Positions 36,211-46,196 are shown, counted from the first letter of the stretch. The stretch is DNA of 64,000 nucleotides from Labilithrix sp. (GCA_019637175.1 JAHBWD010000009.1:62001-126000); one strand, 5' to 3'. Numbers and translations: made by a program. Notes: generated from the letters alone by a model not told the origin.

Positions 36211-37134
36211 ATGCGCGTTGGGATCGTGATGCTCGCCGCGGTCGCGACCGCGGCGTGCCGCGGCAAGAGCGAGCCCGTCGAGCAACGACCGCCGGAGACG
36301 CCGCCGATCGACAGCGGCGCGCCGCCGCGTCCGGGCGAGCCGCCGGCGATCGACGGCGGCCCCGGCGAGACGAAGAGCGAGCCGCCCGCGGTGACGGTCA
36401 CGACCGAGTCGCTCGTCGTGGGGACGCTCACGCGCTCGTTCGTGCTCGCCGTGCCCGCGACGTTCGCGCCGGACAAGCGTCTCCCGCTCGTGCTCGCGCT
36501 CCATGGAGACGGCGGCGACGGCGCGGCGATGCGCGCGGCGTATCCGCTCGACGGCGTCACGCAGCGCGAGGCCGTCGTCGCGTACCCGAGCGGCAACGGC
36601 AAGTCGTGGGATCTCTACGCGGCGCCGAGCGACAACGACGATCTCGCCTTCATCGAGGCGCTCGTGCGCTCGCTCGAAGTGCGCTTTCCCCTCGATCCCG
36701 CTCGCGTGTTCGCGAGCGGCTTCAGCAGCGGCGGCTTCATGGTCAATCAGATCGCCTGCCGCCGGCCCGGGCTGCTCCGCGCGATCTCCGCGCACGGCGG
36801 GGGCGCGCCCGCAGAGCCGATCGATCCCGAGGCCACCAAGTGGCCCAACGGCTTCACGCAGTGCGTGGGGCAGACGACGGGCGTGGCCGCGATGATCGTG
36901 CACGGCAAGGACGACCGGATCGTCGTCGTCGGCAGCGGCGAGCACATGGCGACCTACTGGGCCTACGTCAACAAGTGCGGCGTCACCCGCGTCGCGACGA
37001 CCACGCCCGAGTGCATGGCGTACGAGGCGTGCCCGATCGACAAGCCCGTCGTGCTCTGCACCGTCCCCGGCCTCGGGCATTCGTTCTGGGGCCGCGCGGT
37101 CGAGAACGACTGGAGCTTCTTCCGCGGGATGTAG
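36211..37134 (+). CDS. Lipoprotein esterase, PHB-depolymerase (LpqC)-like
   Basis: 307 residues. Lipobox TAAC at 16; the alpha/beta hydrolase core begins near residue 65. Oxyanion-hole segment LALHGDGG (95-102), nucleophile Ser172 in GFSSGG, Asp in HGKDDRIV and catalytic His in GLGHSFWG. Family members cleave extracellular polyesters or feruloyl esters. It resembles the core of the esterase at 17588 but lacks the Cys-rich tail. Convergent with the extensin-like gene. Confidence 0.8.
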   Translation: MRVGIVMLAAVATAACRGKSEPVEQRPPETPPIDSGAPPRPGEPPAIDGGPGETKSEPPAVTVTTESLVVGTLTRSFVLAVPATFAPDKRLPLVLALHGDGGDGAAMRAAYPLDGVTQREAVVAYPSGNGKSWDLYAAPSDNDDLAFIEALVRSLEVRFPLDPARVFASGFSSGGFMVNQIACRRPGLLRAISAHGGGAPAEPIDPEATKWPNGFTQCVGQTTGVAAMIVHGKDDRIVVVGSGEHMATYWAYVNKCGVTRVATTTPECMAYEACPIDKPVVLCTVPGLGHSFWGRAVENDWSFFRGM

Positions 37135-37152
37135 GCCGCGATCGCCGACGGC

Positions 37153-37938
37153 CTACCGCGCGACGAAGTCCGACTTGCCGGGCGTCACCTCGAGGTGGAA
37201 GTGATCGCGATGCACGTGGTCGTAGGCCGGCGTCAGCGCGAGGTGAAAGAGCTTCGACGACGCGGCCTCGCACGCGATGCGCCGAAGCTCGAGCGAAGCC
37301 GGCGTGGCGTCTCTCGGCGGAGGCCCCGGCGCGCAGATGCGCTCGCGCGGGCGCGGGTTGAAGTCCCACTCGACGTTCAGCGCCGTCCCGTCTTCCTTGC
37401 CGAAGTAGCCGATGTCGATCGCGAGGCCGCCCTCGTGACGCAAGCCGACCGGCTCGGACCATCCCGCGGGCGGCGGGCGGTACGCCGAGAAGAGCATCAC
37501 GTCGACGACGCCGCGCGCGCGAAGCAGCTTCGCGAAGTCGTCGAGCGCGAGCACCAGGCGGCAGTCGTAGATCTCGTACGACGTGCGCGCGCGCTCCGCC
37601 CGCGGCCACAGCGTACGAAAGCCGACGCCCGAGAGGCGCCCGCGGAGACGAACCGGCGCCGAGATCCCGCGCCTCGGGGCGAGGGCCTCGTGAGCGATCT
37701 CTCGCGCGGAGAGCTCCGCCTCGCATTCGTCGCCCGACAGCGACGCGTAGCGCGTGCCCGGCGCGATCGCTTCGGAGGCCTCCGGCGCGGAGACCGCCTC
37801 CGCGGGCTCTTCGAAGACCTCGGCGACCGGGTGCTCGAGGGCGTCGACCGTCGCGAGCGCAGGCAAGCGCGGCGTCCGAGCGCAGTCGAGGCCGAGGACG
37901 ACCAGGAGCACCGCGCCGGCGACGGACGGAAGACGCAC
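37153..37938 (-). CDS. Extensin-like / M15-type peptidoglycan peptidase, exported
   Basis: 261 residues from GTG 37938, with a lipobox-like LGLDC at 19. Zinc-peptidase layout: RHEGGLAIDI (His168, Asp175) and HVHRDHFHLEV (His241, 243, 246, 248), the latter typical of extensin-like C domains and LAS/M15 D,D-carboxypeptidases. CDCRL and two further cysteines may form disulfides. Probably trims peptidoglycan or acts in the periplasm. A 74-bp divergent gap separates it from the next gene. Confidence 0.75.
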   Translation of the reverse strand: MRLPSVAGAVLLVVLGLDCARTPRLPALATVDALEHPVAEVFEEPAEAVSAPEASEAIAPGTRYASLSGDECEAELSAREIAHEALAPRRGISAPVRLRGRLSGVGFRTLWPRAERARTSYEIYDCRLVLALDDFAKLLRARGVVDVMLFSAYRPPPAGWSEPVGLRHEGGLAIDIGYFGKEDGTALNVEWDFNPRPRERICAPGPPPRDATPASLELRRIACEAASSKLFHLALTPAYDHVHRDHFHLEVTPGKSDFVAR

Positions 37939-38012
37939 CTCGCGACTCTACGCGACGCCGCCGCCGGACCTCGAATTGTCGGCCTCGAATTTCGGTAGAC
38001 TCGCGTCAAGCG

Positions 38013-39587
38013 ATGACGCGAGACGGGCGGAGAGGGATCGTGAGCGCGCTCTTCGCGATCGCCGGCGCGCTCTACGCGTTCTGGTTCGGCTTCGGCTACG
38101 CGGGCGTGCACCCGAACCACGCCGGCGTGTTCCTCGTTCCCGTCGAGGATCGGGTCGACGCGCCGCTGCCGATGCGGCCGCGCCATACCGTGCTCGTCGT
38201 GGTCGACGGGCTCCGCCGCGACGCGGCCGAGACGATGACGAGCACGCGTCGAATCGCCGCCGCGGGCCAGTGTCGGGTCTCGGATCAAGGCACGTACACC
38301 TTCTCCCGCCCCGAGTACGCGCTGCTCTCGACGGGCCTCGAGGTCGATCGGAACGGCGCGCGCTCGAACGACTGCGCCGATCCGATGGGGGCCGAGTCGA
38401 TCTGGCAGATCGCGCGTCAGAGCGGCCTGGTCGTGGCCGGCAGCGGCCACCTCGACTGGTTCGACGAGCTCTTCGCCGGAGGCTTCGATCGGTTCCGCCT
38501 CGCGAAGAGCCACGACGAGAACGTGTTCGACGTCGCCGAGCTCGCCGATCTGAACCTCTTCCATCCTCTCTACATCGACGAGGCCGCGCACCTGCATCGC
38601 CCCGCTTCGCCCGAGCACGCCGCCGCCGTGGCGCGCGTCGATCGCGAGATCGGCGCGCTGCTCGATCGGCTCGACCTCACGCGTGACGTCGTCGTGATGA
38701 CTGCCGATCACGGGCATCGTGACGAGGGAGGGCACGGAGGCGTGCAGCCCGACGTGCGCTACGTCCTCGCGTGCTTCGGGGGCCTCGGCGTCGCGCGCGT
38801 CGAGAACGACGCCGCGACACGCCGCCCGTTCGACGGTCGCGTCACCGCGCCGGCGTTGTCGCTCCTCATGGGCCTGCGCTTCCCCAAGCACATGCGCGCC
38901 GGGCACGGAGAAGACGGCCTCGACGCGTTGTGGGAGGTGACGCGCTTCGACGACGCCGCGTACGTGGCCGATCGCAAGGCGGCCGTCGAGCGCTTCCGCG
39001 AGATCAACCGCGTCGCGCTCGAAGGCCACCTCGGCGGGCCGCCCGGCACGTGGTCGCGCCTCGAGGCCCAGGAGGCCGCGCGCGTCACGCCGAAGCTCTA
39101 CCTCATGGCGATCGTCCTCTTCGCGCTCTTCGGCGCGCGCGTCGTGCTCCTCGGGCTCGACGCGCGAAGGGTCGTCGCGATGCTCGCGTGGATCGGCTTC
39201 GTCGTGCTCGCGACGTATCTGGTGCACCGGCGCTTGATGGGCGAGCTCGACTTCTCCGCCATCAACCGCAAGGAGGCGTTCTTGCCGAAGTCGTTCGTCA
39301 CGACCGGCCTCGCGGTCCTCCTCGGCGCCGGCGTCCACGCGCTCTCGTCGGCGCGTCGCGGCCTCGCGCGCTACGTCGACGACGCCTCGACGCTCGTGAT
39401 GCTCCTGCTCGCGGCGAACATGGGGCATATCTTCGTCTACGGCTGGCCGCTGCCCTTCCCGCTCCCCTCCACCATGATCGAGCGCTACTTTCCGCTGGTG
39501 GGCTCGTTCGCGCTCCTCACGAGCTCGCTGGCGACGCTGTCGGCCGGCCTCCTCCTCGCGCGCCGCGAGCGCGACGCGAACCGTTGA
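38013..39587 (+). CDS. Membrane-bound sulfatase/alkaline-phosphatase-superfamily enzyme
   Basis: 524 residues. One N-terminal helix, an extracytoplasmic domain of the alkaline phosphatase superfamily, then about five C-terminal helices. Metal ligands are visible: VVVDGLRRD (Asp about 65), catalytic Thr/Ser in TYTFSRPEY, FDRFRLAKSHDENVFD, and MTADHGHRDEGGHGG (Asp-His and His). The topology resembles GPI-ethanolamine phosphate transferases (PIG-N/O/G type), so it may transfer or remove a phospho-group on a surface lipid or glycan. Substrate unknown. 34 bp ahead of the GGDEF gene. Confidence 0.75.
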   Translation: MTRDGRRGIVSALFAIAGALYAFWFGFGYAGVHPNHAGVFLVPVEDRVDAPLPMRPRHTVLVVVDGLRRDAAETMTSTRRIAAAGQCRVSDQGTYTFSRPEYALLSTGLEVDRNGARSNDCADPMGAESIWQIARQSGLVVAGSGHLDWFDELFAGGFDRFRLAKSHDENVFDVAELADLNLFHPLYIDEAAHLHRPASPEHAAAVARVDREIGALLDRLDLTRDVVVMTADHGHRDEGGHGGVQPDVRYVLACFGGLGVARVENDAATRRPFDGRVTAPALSLLMGLRFPKHMRAGHGEDGLDALWEVTRFDDAAYVADRKAAVERFREINRVALEGHLGGPPGTWSRLEAQEAARVTPKLYLMAIVLFALFGARVVLLGLDARRVVAMLAWIGFVVLATYLVHRRLMGELDFSAINRKEAFLPKSFVTTGLAVLLGAGVHALSSARRGLARYVDDASTLVMLLLAANMGHIFVYGWPLPFPLPSTMIERYFPLVGSFALLTSSLATLSAGLLLARRERDANR

Positions 39588-39621
39588 TTTCGGCGGCGCG
39601 TCTGGGAAGATCGATCGACCG

Positions 39622-40578
39622 ATGACGGGAAAGGCCGACCAGCGAGAGCTCGAGAATCTCAAGATTCTCCAGGGCGTCGCGCTCCCCGAGATCCGCGACA
39701 AGCTCGACGCCTGCCCGGTGCGGCTGCTCGACGCGGGCGAGCAGCTGCTCGCGATGGGGCAGCCCAATCGCGTCATGTACATGATCCTCTCGGGGCGCCT
39801 CAGCGTTCACCTCGAGGGCGGTCCGAAGAGCGAGCCGGTCGCGTTCCTCGGCGCCGGCGAGACGGTGGGCGAGATCTCGATCCTCGACGCGAGCCCGGCT
39901 TCGGCGCACGTCGTCGCCGCCGAGCCGTCGCGCGTGCTGGCCGTCGGCGACGAGGTCTTCTGGACGTTGGTCGACGCCTCGCACGACTTCGCCGTGAACC
40001 TCCTCGTCATGCTCGCGAAGAGGCTCCGTCGGAACAACGCGACGGTCGACGACAACATCCGCCTCCAGCGCGAGTACAAGCGCAACGCGCTGGTCGACGC
40101 GCTCACGGGTCTCTACAACCGGCGCTGGCTCGACGACACGCTGCCGCGCATGATCAAGCGGTGCGCGCGGAGCCAGCAGCCGCTCGCGGTGCTGATGATC
40201 GACATCGATCACTTCAAGCGCTTCAACGACGAGCACGGGCACGCGTCGGGCGACGCGGTGCTCGCCGCCGTGGCGCACGCGCTCCGCGCGACGCTCCGGC
40301 CGACGGACATGGTCGCGCGCTACGGCGGCGAGGAGCTCGCGGTGATCTTGCCCGAGACCGGCCCGCGCGCGGCGAGGGGCGTCGCCGAGCGCCTCCGCGT
40401 CGCGGTGCGCGAGACGGTGGTGAAGGACCCGACCGGCCGCGTGCTGCCGCGCGTGACGATCTCGCTCGGCGGCGCGATCATCGACGAAGACGATCCTTCG
40501 GCCAAGGGCGTCCTCGCGGCCGCCGACGCGAACCTGTACCTGTCGAAGCAGAACGGCCGCGATCGCGCGACGCTCTGA
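39622..40578 (+). CDS. Diguanylate cyclase with cyclic-nucleotide-binding domain
   Basis: 318 residues. A cNMP/CAP-family domain at about 15-135 (SGRLSVHLEGG, FLGAGETVGEISILDA) is joined to a GGDEF domain at 150-315. Active-site GGEEL (235-239) is intact, as are DALTGLYNRR and the metal Asp in MIDIDHFK. The inhibitory I-site RxxD is present (RPTD, 226-229) five residues before GGEEL, so c-di-GMP product inhibition is expected. The cNMP domain lacks the usual phosphate-binding Arg-Ala pair in an obvious form, so the ligand is uncertain. No membrane segment. Confidence 0.92.
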   Translation: MTGKADQRELENLKILQGVALPEIRDKLDACPVRLLDAGEQLLAMGQPNRVMYMILSGRLSVHLEGGPKSEPVAFLGAGETVGEISILDASPASAHVVAAEPSRVLAVGDEVFWTLVDASHDFAVNLLVMLAKRLRRNNATVDDNIRLQREYKRNALVDALTGLYNRRWLDDTLPRMIKRCARSQQPLAVLMIDIDHFKRFNDEHGHASGDAVLAAVAHALRATLRPTDMVARYGGEELAVILPETGPRAARGVAERLRVAVRETVVKDPTGRVLPRVTISLGGAIIDEDDPSAKGVLAAADANLYLSKQNGRDRATL

Positions 40579-40589
40579 TCTCGGCGGCC

Positions 40590-42395
40590 TCACCGCACGG
40601 GCGGCGGCGGCACGCCGTTGATCTTCCGCGCGCCGGTGCCTCCCGCGTAGCCGTAGCTCGCGTCGCGGCCGATGCCCCAGACCGTGACGGAGAACGGCCC
40701 GTCGCTCTCGATCTCGTGCCGGCCGTGGCCGCACTCGCCGCGGGCGAACTTCTCCGCGAGGTAGCCCGTCGTGAGGCGCACCCACGCGTACTCGTACTCA
40801 CCGCTCGCGCCGAGCGGCACGAAGCCCTCGAGCGGCCCCGCGCAGTCGAGCTCCACGGGGCGGAAGCCGCCCGCGGTCTTGCGGCGCACGACGGTGAGCG
40901 AGCTCTCGGGATACGTGTAATCTACAAAGAACACGTAGCGATCGAGGAACTGGTCGGAGGGAACGATGTTGACGAACTCGGGATCGCCCAGCGTGCGCCC
41001 GCCTCCGGGCGAGCCGCCGCCGAACGTCGAGCCCGTCATGTAGACCGCGGCGTGGAACGGATGCGCGTCGTCCTGGCTCTTCACCGAGACGATCGCGTCC
41101 GTCATGAACGCGGCGACCTCACCGGCGGAGAGCGTCGAGGGCGCCCCCGGCGGCTTCGCCGGATCGTAGGTGAGCACCGTGCCGTCGACGGAGCCGACGA
41201 GGCTCCACGGCACGGTCTCCCGCGGCTGCCCGGTCACCGCTTGGGTGCGCGCGAGGTAGGGCACGAGCGCGTACGACGTTCCCCACTGGGCGAACGGCGC
41301 GATTTGCTCCTGCGTGAGATCGCAATACGGGGTCTCCGAAGGCAGGAACGAGCATGGCGATCCGCCGAACATGCCGACCGGCTTGTTGGCGCTGATCGGG
41401 CTGCCCGACGTCGACGCCCCCTGCGTGATCTGGAGCACCTGCCCGCGCGAGAGCGTCCACGACACGACCTCGCCGGTCACGCCGGGCGCGACGTCGCGAC
41501 CTTCGCCGATGTCGACCGTGGGGCGCATCGACACGACGGTGTCGTCTTCGTCGGCCACGATCTGGAGGGTGCGACGATCGAGCGACGATGCGCTGATCTT
41601 GCCGAACTTCGCCGGCGAGATCGCGAGGTAGCTCGTGTCCCAAGAGCTCACGGGCAAGAGCAGCGTCGCCGTGGGAACGAAGCTCTCCGCGCCGCCGTAC
41701 GGGAACATCGAGTAGGCCGCGACGGGCGAGTCGGTCGCGATGTGGAACGCGCGCGTCTTCGAGGTTCCGTGAGAGATGGGATCGGCCGGGAGCGCGGCCT
41801 TCGTTCCCTCGGGGCAGCGCGGCGCTTCGGGATCGGTGAGCGTCTCGGACTGCGCGAGGAAGACGATGCCGACCTCGCCGGGCGCGAGCGCGCCGTCGAG
41901 GGCGGTGTAGATCGGATCGGCGGTGCCCGCGCGCGTCGCGGTGAAGACCGACTTCGAAATGTCGAGCGGCTTGCCGTCATACTCCACGGTGATGCGCACC
42001 GGGCGATCCCACGTGTTGGCGACCATCGCGGCGAGGCACGAGCCAGCGCCGTACTGAATGTCGTCTGGCGGGAGCGTCCAGAACGAGCAGCCGACCGATC
42101 CCTTCGACAGCGCGGCGCTCGCGCAAGCGTCGACGCAGGTCTCGACGCCGCAGCCCTGATCGGGCCCGCACGTCGCGACGATCTCTTCGGGCGCGCCTTC
42201 GCAGCCCTTCAGCACCCTCTTGAGATCCCGCGAGCAGCGGAAGCCGCACTTCGGCGCTTCGCCGGGCTCGCCGCCCGCGTCGAACTGGACGGGATCGTCT
42301 CGGAAGGCGTCGCGATCCTGCGTGCACGCGCTCCCGGCGACGAGCGGGGCGGTGAAGACGGCGGCGACGCCGACGACGCGACTGAGCTTGTTCAT
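40590..42395 (-). CDS. Lipoprotein with IgGFc-binding-like domain
   Basis: 601 residues. Lipobox AGSAC at about 24, then a six-Cys segment (CGFRCSRDLK; CGPDQGCGVETCVDAC). Residues about 100-590 match the IgGFc-binding protein N-terminal type: LLLPVSSWDTSYLAIS, DDTVVSMRPTV, QITQGASTSGSPISANKPV, GMFGGSPC and AQWGTSYALVPYLAR. In mucins this domain binds IgG Fc; in myxobacteria its ligand is unknown and a surface adhesion role is likely. Last gene of the five-lipoprotein operon, coupled by ATGA at 42392-42395. An AT-rich codon island lies at 40915-40930. Confidence 0.75.
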   Translation of the reverse strand: MNKLSRVVGVAAVFTAPLVAGSACTQDRDAFRDDPVQFDAGGEPGEAPKCGFRCSRDLKRVLKGCEGAPEEIVATCGPDQGCGVETCVDACASAALSKGSVGCSFWTLPPDDIQYGAGSCLAAMVANTWDRPVRITVEYDGKPLDISKSVFTATRAGTADPIYTALDGALAPGEVGIVFLAQSETLTDPEAPRCPEGTKAALPADPISHGTSKTRAFHIATDSPVAAYSMFPYGGAESFVPTATLLLPVSSWDTSYLAISPAKFGKISASSLDRRTLQIVADEDDTVVSMRPTVDIGEGRDVAPGVTGEVVSWTLSRGQVLQITQGASTSGSPISANKPVGMFGGSPCSFLPSETPYCDLTQEQIAPFAQWGTSYALVPYLARTQAVTGQPRETVPWSLVGSVDGTVLTYDPAKPPGAPSTLSAGEVAAFMTDAIVSVKSQDDAHPFHAAVYMTGSTFGGGSPGGGRTLGDPEFVNIVPSDQFLDRYVFFVDYTYPESSLTVVRRKTAGGFRPVELDCAGPLEGFVPLGASGEYEYAWVRLTTGYLAEKFARGECGHGRHEIESDGPFSVTVWGIGRDASYGYAGGTGARKINGVPPPPVR

Positions 42396-43831
42396 GGCGT
42401 CACCTGGAACGTGATCTTCACGGGCGAGGGATGGTCCTCGTCGTCGGGCGCGCGGCCGAGCTCGCCGTGCGCGTTCGATCCCCAGCACTCGACGCCGCCG
42501 CCCTCGAGCAGCGCGCAGACCGCGTCGTGGCTCGTCGCCACCTGCACCGCGCGGCCGGTGAAGGCCGACGCCGGGACGAACGACGGCGCGTAGAGCGCGA
42601 CGCTGCCGGTGCCGAGGCGACCCTTGCGATCGCTCCCGCAGCACTGGATCGTCCCGTCGGTCATCCGAACGCACGTGATCTCGTCGGCGACCGCGACGCG
42701 CTGGGGCCACGCCTTGACGCCGATCCGCGCGTGCGCAGGCTCCTTCTCCACGTCCGGCATGCCCGTGCAGAGTGCACCGACCTCGCTCTTGCCCCAGCAG
42801 TACACCTCGCCGCTCGCGATCGCGCACGCGTGGGCGCGCGGCTCCGGCTCGGGCCAAGGGAAGAGACCGAACCAAGGACCTCCGTGACCGCCGCCGGGCT
42901 CGTCGACCACGGTGGCCGAGACGGCGAGGCTCGTGACGCTGGCGATGCGCGCGACGCGCTTGGGAACGAGCGCCGGGCTGATCGACGAGACGCGCCCCGA
43001 GACGAGGCCCTCGTCGCCCGAGACGGCGCCCCAGGTCCACAGCTCGCCGGTCGGCGTGAGCGCGAGCGTCGTGTGCGATCCCGTCTTCACGCGCGCGACC
43101 GGCAGCGCGCCGATCGCGGCGACGCCGGGCGCGCGCACGATCGGCCAGACGCCCGCGTCTTCCTGCGAGCGCGCGAGCTGCTGCTCATCGTCCTTGCCCC
43201 AGCACGCGAGCTGTCCCGAGGAGAGCCGAGCGCAGATGCTCCCGTGCCCGACGTCGAGCCGCGTCGCGTCGCCGAGCGCGCCGAGCGCGACGCGCGCGGC
43301 GTCGGGATGAGGATCGTAGTCGCTCGGCGCCGAGAGCTCGGCGTTCTTGTTCGCGCCCCAGCACCACACCGCGCCGCTCGCGAGCGCGCACGACGTCTCG
43401 CCCGCGGCGCCGATCTCGGTCGCGCCGGCGACGCCCTTCACGGGCGCGACGCGTGGAGGCACGCTCGCGTCGGCGCCGACGGGCTGCGCGACGCCGCGCC
43501 CGAGCGATCCGAGCTCGTCGTCGCCCCAACACTGCACGGTGCCGTCGCTCATCCGCGCGCAGAAGTGCCGATCTCCCGCGACGAGCTCGACGGCGCAAGC
43601 GCCCGCGTCGGCGCACACCACCGGTCGATCCGCGGGATCGAAGGGCGCGCGCGCGTCTTCGTCGCTCGCCTCGGGCACCGAGGCCTCGGGCGGCAGCGAG
43701 GCGCTGCCGCCGTCGTCGTCGGGAAAGCCCTGTCGCTCGGCGGCGTCACTGCACGCGACGACGGCGCCGCACGAGCACGCGACGAGGAACGTCAGAGCAA
43801 AGAGTCGGCGCACGTTCATCATCGTCCTCAT
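42392..43831 (-). CDS. Lipoprotein RCC1-repeat beta-propeller
   Basis: 479 residues. Lipobox VVAC at about 31, an acidic spacer, then seven RCC1-type repeats, e.g. HFCARMSDGTVQCWGDDE, SCALASGAVWCWGANKN, ICARLSSGQLACWGKDD and AVCALLEGGGVECWGSNAHG. Seven repeats close a seven-bladed propeller; each blade carries a Cys pair absent from eukaryotic RCC1, suggesting stabilising disulfides. Fold implies protein or glycan binding at the surface. ATGA overlap with both neighbours. Confidence 0.82.
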   Translation of the reverse strand: MRTMMNVRRLFALTFLVACSCGAVVACSDAAERQGFPDDDGGSASLPPEASVPEASDEDARAPFDPADRPVVCADAGACAVELVAGDRHFCARMSDGTVQCWGDDELGSLGRGVAQPVGADASVPPRVAPVKGVAGATEIGAAGETSCALASGAVWCWGANKNAELSAPSDYDPHPDAARVALGALGDATRLDVGHGSICARLSSGQLACWGKDDEQQLARSQEDAGVWPIVRAPGVAAIGALPVARVKTGSHTTLALTPTGELWTWGAVSGDEGLVSGRVSSISPALVPKRVARIASVTSLAVSATVVDEPGGGHGGPWFGLFPWPEPEPRAHACAIASGEVYCWGKSEVGALCTGMPDVEKEPAHARIGVKAWPQRVAVADEITCVRMTDGTIQCCGSDRKGRLGTGSVALYAPSFVPASAFTGRAVQVATSHDAVCALLEGGGVECWGSNAHGELGRAPDDEDHPSPVKITFQVTP

Positions 43832-45024
43832 GGCTGCTTCTTCGAAGGATCGCGGCGCAGCGCGATCTGCTTGCCGACGACCCACACGTCCTCGGGCCCC
43901 GCCGCCCAGACCGCGTAGAGCGGATCGGTCAGCGGGAACTTCGTGCGCGTGACCGCGGCTTGCGTCCACGCGTCGCCGTCCCACCGGTGGACGCGACCGT
44001 AGTCGCCGACGGCCCACGCGTTCTTGGAGCTCACGCCGCACAACGCGTTGATCGGCGGCGCGTCGTTGCGCCCGGCCTTCGTGTACGAGAACGTGAAGGT
44101 CGCGCCGCCGTTCGTCGTCGTTCCGCGCCAGATGCCCGGGACCGCCGACGACGATCGGCCGAGCACGAGCACGTCGTCGCCGCTGATCGCCGCGCCGCCC
44201 ATCACGGCGAGCACGCCGAAGACGGGCGCCTCTTCCGGATCGGGAGGCAGCGTGACCTCGGCGAACGCCGACGCGCCGGCGGCGCGCCGAAACACGGCGA
44301 TCTCCTCGAAGAAGTCCTCACCCTCGAGGAGCCGCGCGCCGGCGACCCAGACCCCCGTCGCCGTCGATCCCCAGACCGAGGCGAACGCGGTCGGCGTGGG
44401 CTGCGTCGAGACGGCGTCGATCGCGAGCGACGGACCGCCGTCGCGCGCGGCGTAGTGAAGGACGCGGCCGGCGGGTTGCGGCTCGACGGTGCCGCCCGCG
44501 GCCCACACGTCGTCGGGCCCGCTTCCCCAGATCGATCGGATGCTCACGGCGACGCCGCCAGGCGGCGCGATCTTCGCGAACGTGAGCGTCGCGCTGGCCC
44601 CGCCCGTGCCGCGGCGCAGGCCTTCCTCACCGCCGATCCAGACGTCGGTCGGGCCGCTCCCCCAGATCGCGCCGAGCGGGCCGAGGCCCGATGCATGTAT
44701 CTTCCATGTAGTTCCGTCCCAACGGAGGACGTTGCCCTCGTCGGTCACGCTCCACACGATCCCCGTGCCGTCGCCCCACACCCCGCGGAGCGTCTGCCCG
44801 GGAGGCAGCGCGGTCGGGCAGAAGCCGTCCTTCGAGCACTCGCGCGGCGCTTCGGCGTCGGCGTCGGCGTCGGTCTCCGGCGCCGACGCGTCGACGACCG
44901 GCAGAGCGCCGCCGTCGGCGGCGGGATCGGGCGCGGCTTCGGGGCTCGCGTCGGAGCACGCCGCGACAATCCCGAGCGCACCAGGGATCGCGAGCAGGCA
45001 AGCCGCGCGGAGCGAGAGCTTCAT
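43828..45024 (-). CDS. Lipoprotein beta-propeller, 'WGSG..DVW' repeats
   Basis: 398 residues. Lipobox IVAAC at about 22, a Cys-containing linker, then six or seven repeats of IWGSGPTDVWIGG type (GVWGDGTGIVWSVTDEGN; SIWGSGPDDVWAAGG; SVWGSTATGVWVAGA; AVWAAGPEDVWVVG), with intervening LRWDGTTWK strands. Repeats of this kind are predicted to form beta-propellers and are common in myxobacterial secreted proteins of unknown role. Paralogous to the next gene upstream (45021-46196). Confidence 0.75.
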   Translation of the reverse strand: MKLSLRAACLLAIPGALGIVAACSDASPEAAPDPAADGGALPVVDASAPETDADADAEAPRECSKDGFCPTALPPGQTLRGVWGDGTGIVWSVTDEGNVLRWDGTTWKIHASGLGPLGAIWGSGPTDVWIGGEEGLRRGTGGASATLTFAKIAPPGGVAVSIRSIWGSGPDDVWAAGGTVEPQPAGRVLHYAARDGGPSLAIDAVSTQPTPTAFASVWGSTATGVWVAGARLLEGEDFFEEIAVFRRAAGASAFAEVTLPPDPEEAPVFGVLAVMGGAAISGDDVLVLGRSSSAVPGIWRGTTTNGGATFTFSYTKAGRNDAPPINALCGVSSKNAWAVGDYGRVHRWDGDAWTQAAVTRTKFPLTDPLYAVWAAGPEDVWVVGKQIALRRDPSKKQP

Positions 45025-46196
45025 TTCGGACCTCCATGTCGGAGCGCGATGCCGTCGCCGACGATCCATACGTCGTTCGCCGAGCTGCCCCAGACGCCGT
45101 AGAGATGCGGCCGCTTCTTGTTCACCGGGAACGCCGCGACCGACGGCGACCACGTCGTACCGTCGAAGTGCAAGATCGTCCCCGACTCGCCGACCGCCCA
45201 CACGTCGCTCGCCGAAGCGCCCCACACCGCGTGGAGCGCCTCTCGCGTCGGCGCGGGCACGATCGCCCACTCGGTCGCGCCGGCGACGAAGCGGCGGATC
45301 GTCCCGTTGTCGCCGACGGCCCAGACGTCGTTCGCCGAGCTGCCCCACACCGCCTCGAGCAAGACCGACGACTGACTGTCGACCTCCGTCCAGGTGTGCT
45401 CCGCCGCGCCGCCCGCGCGCGTGCCGTGCATCGTCACGCCGAGCTGCCAGCTCACCCACTCGCTGTTGTCGCCGACGAGCCAGAGATCGTCGGCCGACGC
45501 GCCCCAGATGCCGTGGACGGTGAACGTTCCTCGCACGCCCGCCCAAGCGACGCCGCCGTCGAGCGTCGTCTTGACGAACTGGTTGCCCTGCCTCGTGTCG
45601 CCGTTCGGCTCGCGGAGCGTCGTCCAACGACCGCCGACCCTCACGTTGCCCGCCCCGTCGGCGCGGAGCGCGAAGAGGGGCGCAGACTCCCAATCGTTCT
45701 GCGTGGCCCTCGGCGCGAGCGCCCACTTCGATCCGTCGAAGTGGAAGATCACGTCCGTGGAGCTCACGGCCCAGACGTCGTTCGCCGCGCTCCCGCCGAC
45801 GGCGTAGAAGGTGTTCCTCACGCCGGTCGCCGTCGGCTTCCAGGTCGCGCCGTCCCAATGGATGAGCGTGCCGCCCGAGCCCGCGGCCCAGACGTCGTTC
45901 GGCGCCGCTCCCCACACGCTCGTGAGCGCGTAGCGCGAGCTCACGTTGGTCGCGACCGGACACCACGCCGCGACGTCGCACGAGATCGCCTCGGTGACGC
46001 AGTCGTCGTCGGAGCCGTCGCATCCGCCGTCGGGCACGACGGCGCCGGCGTCGCTCCCGGCCTCTTGCTGGCCCGGGAGCGTCGCGCCGGGATCGGGCGG
46101 GCCGATCGCTTCTTCGGCGGTCGCGCAGCTCGCGACGGCGAAGACGCCGAACGGCGACGCGAGGAGGAGCAGTCGAGCAAAGACGCGCAGCTTCAT
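45021..46196 (-). CDS. Lipoprotein beta-propeller, 'WGSSANDVWAVG' repeats
   Basis: 391 residues. Lipobox AVASC at about 25; a DDDC/C-rich linker, then six clear repeats (SVWGAAPNDVWAAGSGG; AVGGSAANDVWAVSS; GIWGASADDLWLVGDN; AVWGSSANDVWAVGDNG; AVWGASASDVWAVGESG; GVWGSSANDVWIVGDG), each followed by a FHFDGSKW-like strand. Likely a surface propeller. It shares repeat type, size and signal layout with its downstream neighbour, so the pair probably arose by duplication. ATGA overlaps at both ends. Confidence 0.78.
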   Translation of the reverse strand: MKLRVFARLLLLASPFGVFAVASCATAEEAIGPPDPGATLPGQQEAGSDAGAVVPDGGCDGSDDDCVTEAISCDVAAWCPVATNVSSRYALTSVWGAAPNDVWAAGSGGTLIHWDGATWKPTATGVRNTFYAVGGSAANDVWAVSSTDVIFHFDGSKWALAPRATQNDWESAPLFALRADGAGNVRVGGRWTTLREPNGDTRQGNQFVKTTLDGGVAWAGVRGTFTVHGIWGASADDLWLVGDNSEWVSWQLGVTMHGTRAGGAAEHTWTEVDSQSSVLLEAVWGSSANDVWAVGDNGTIRRFVAGATEWAIVPAPTREALHAVWGASASDVWAVGESGTILHFDGTTWSPSVAAFPVNKKRPHLYGVWGSSANDVWIVGDGIALRHGGPK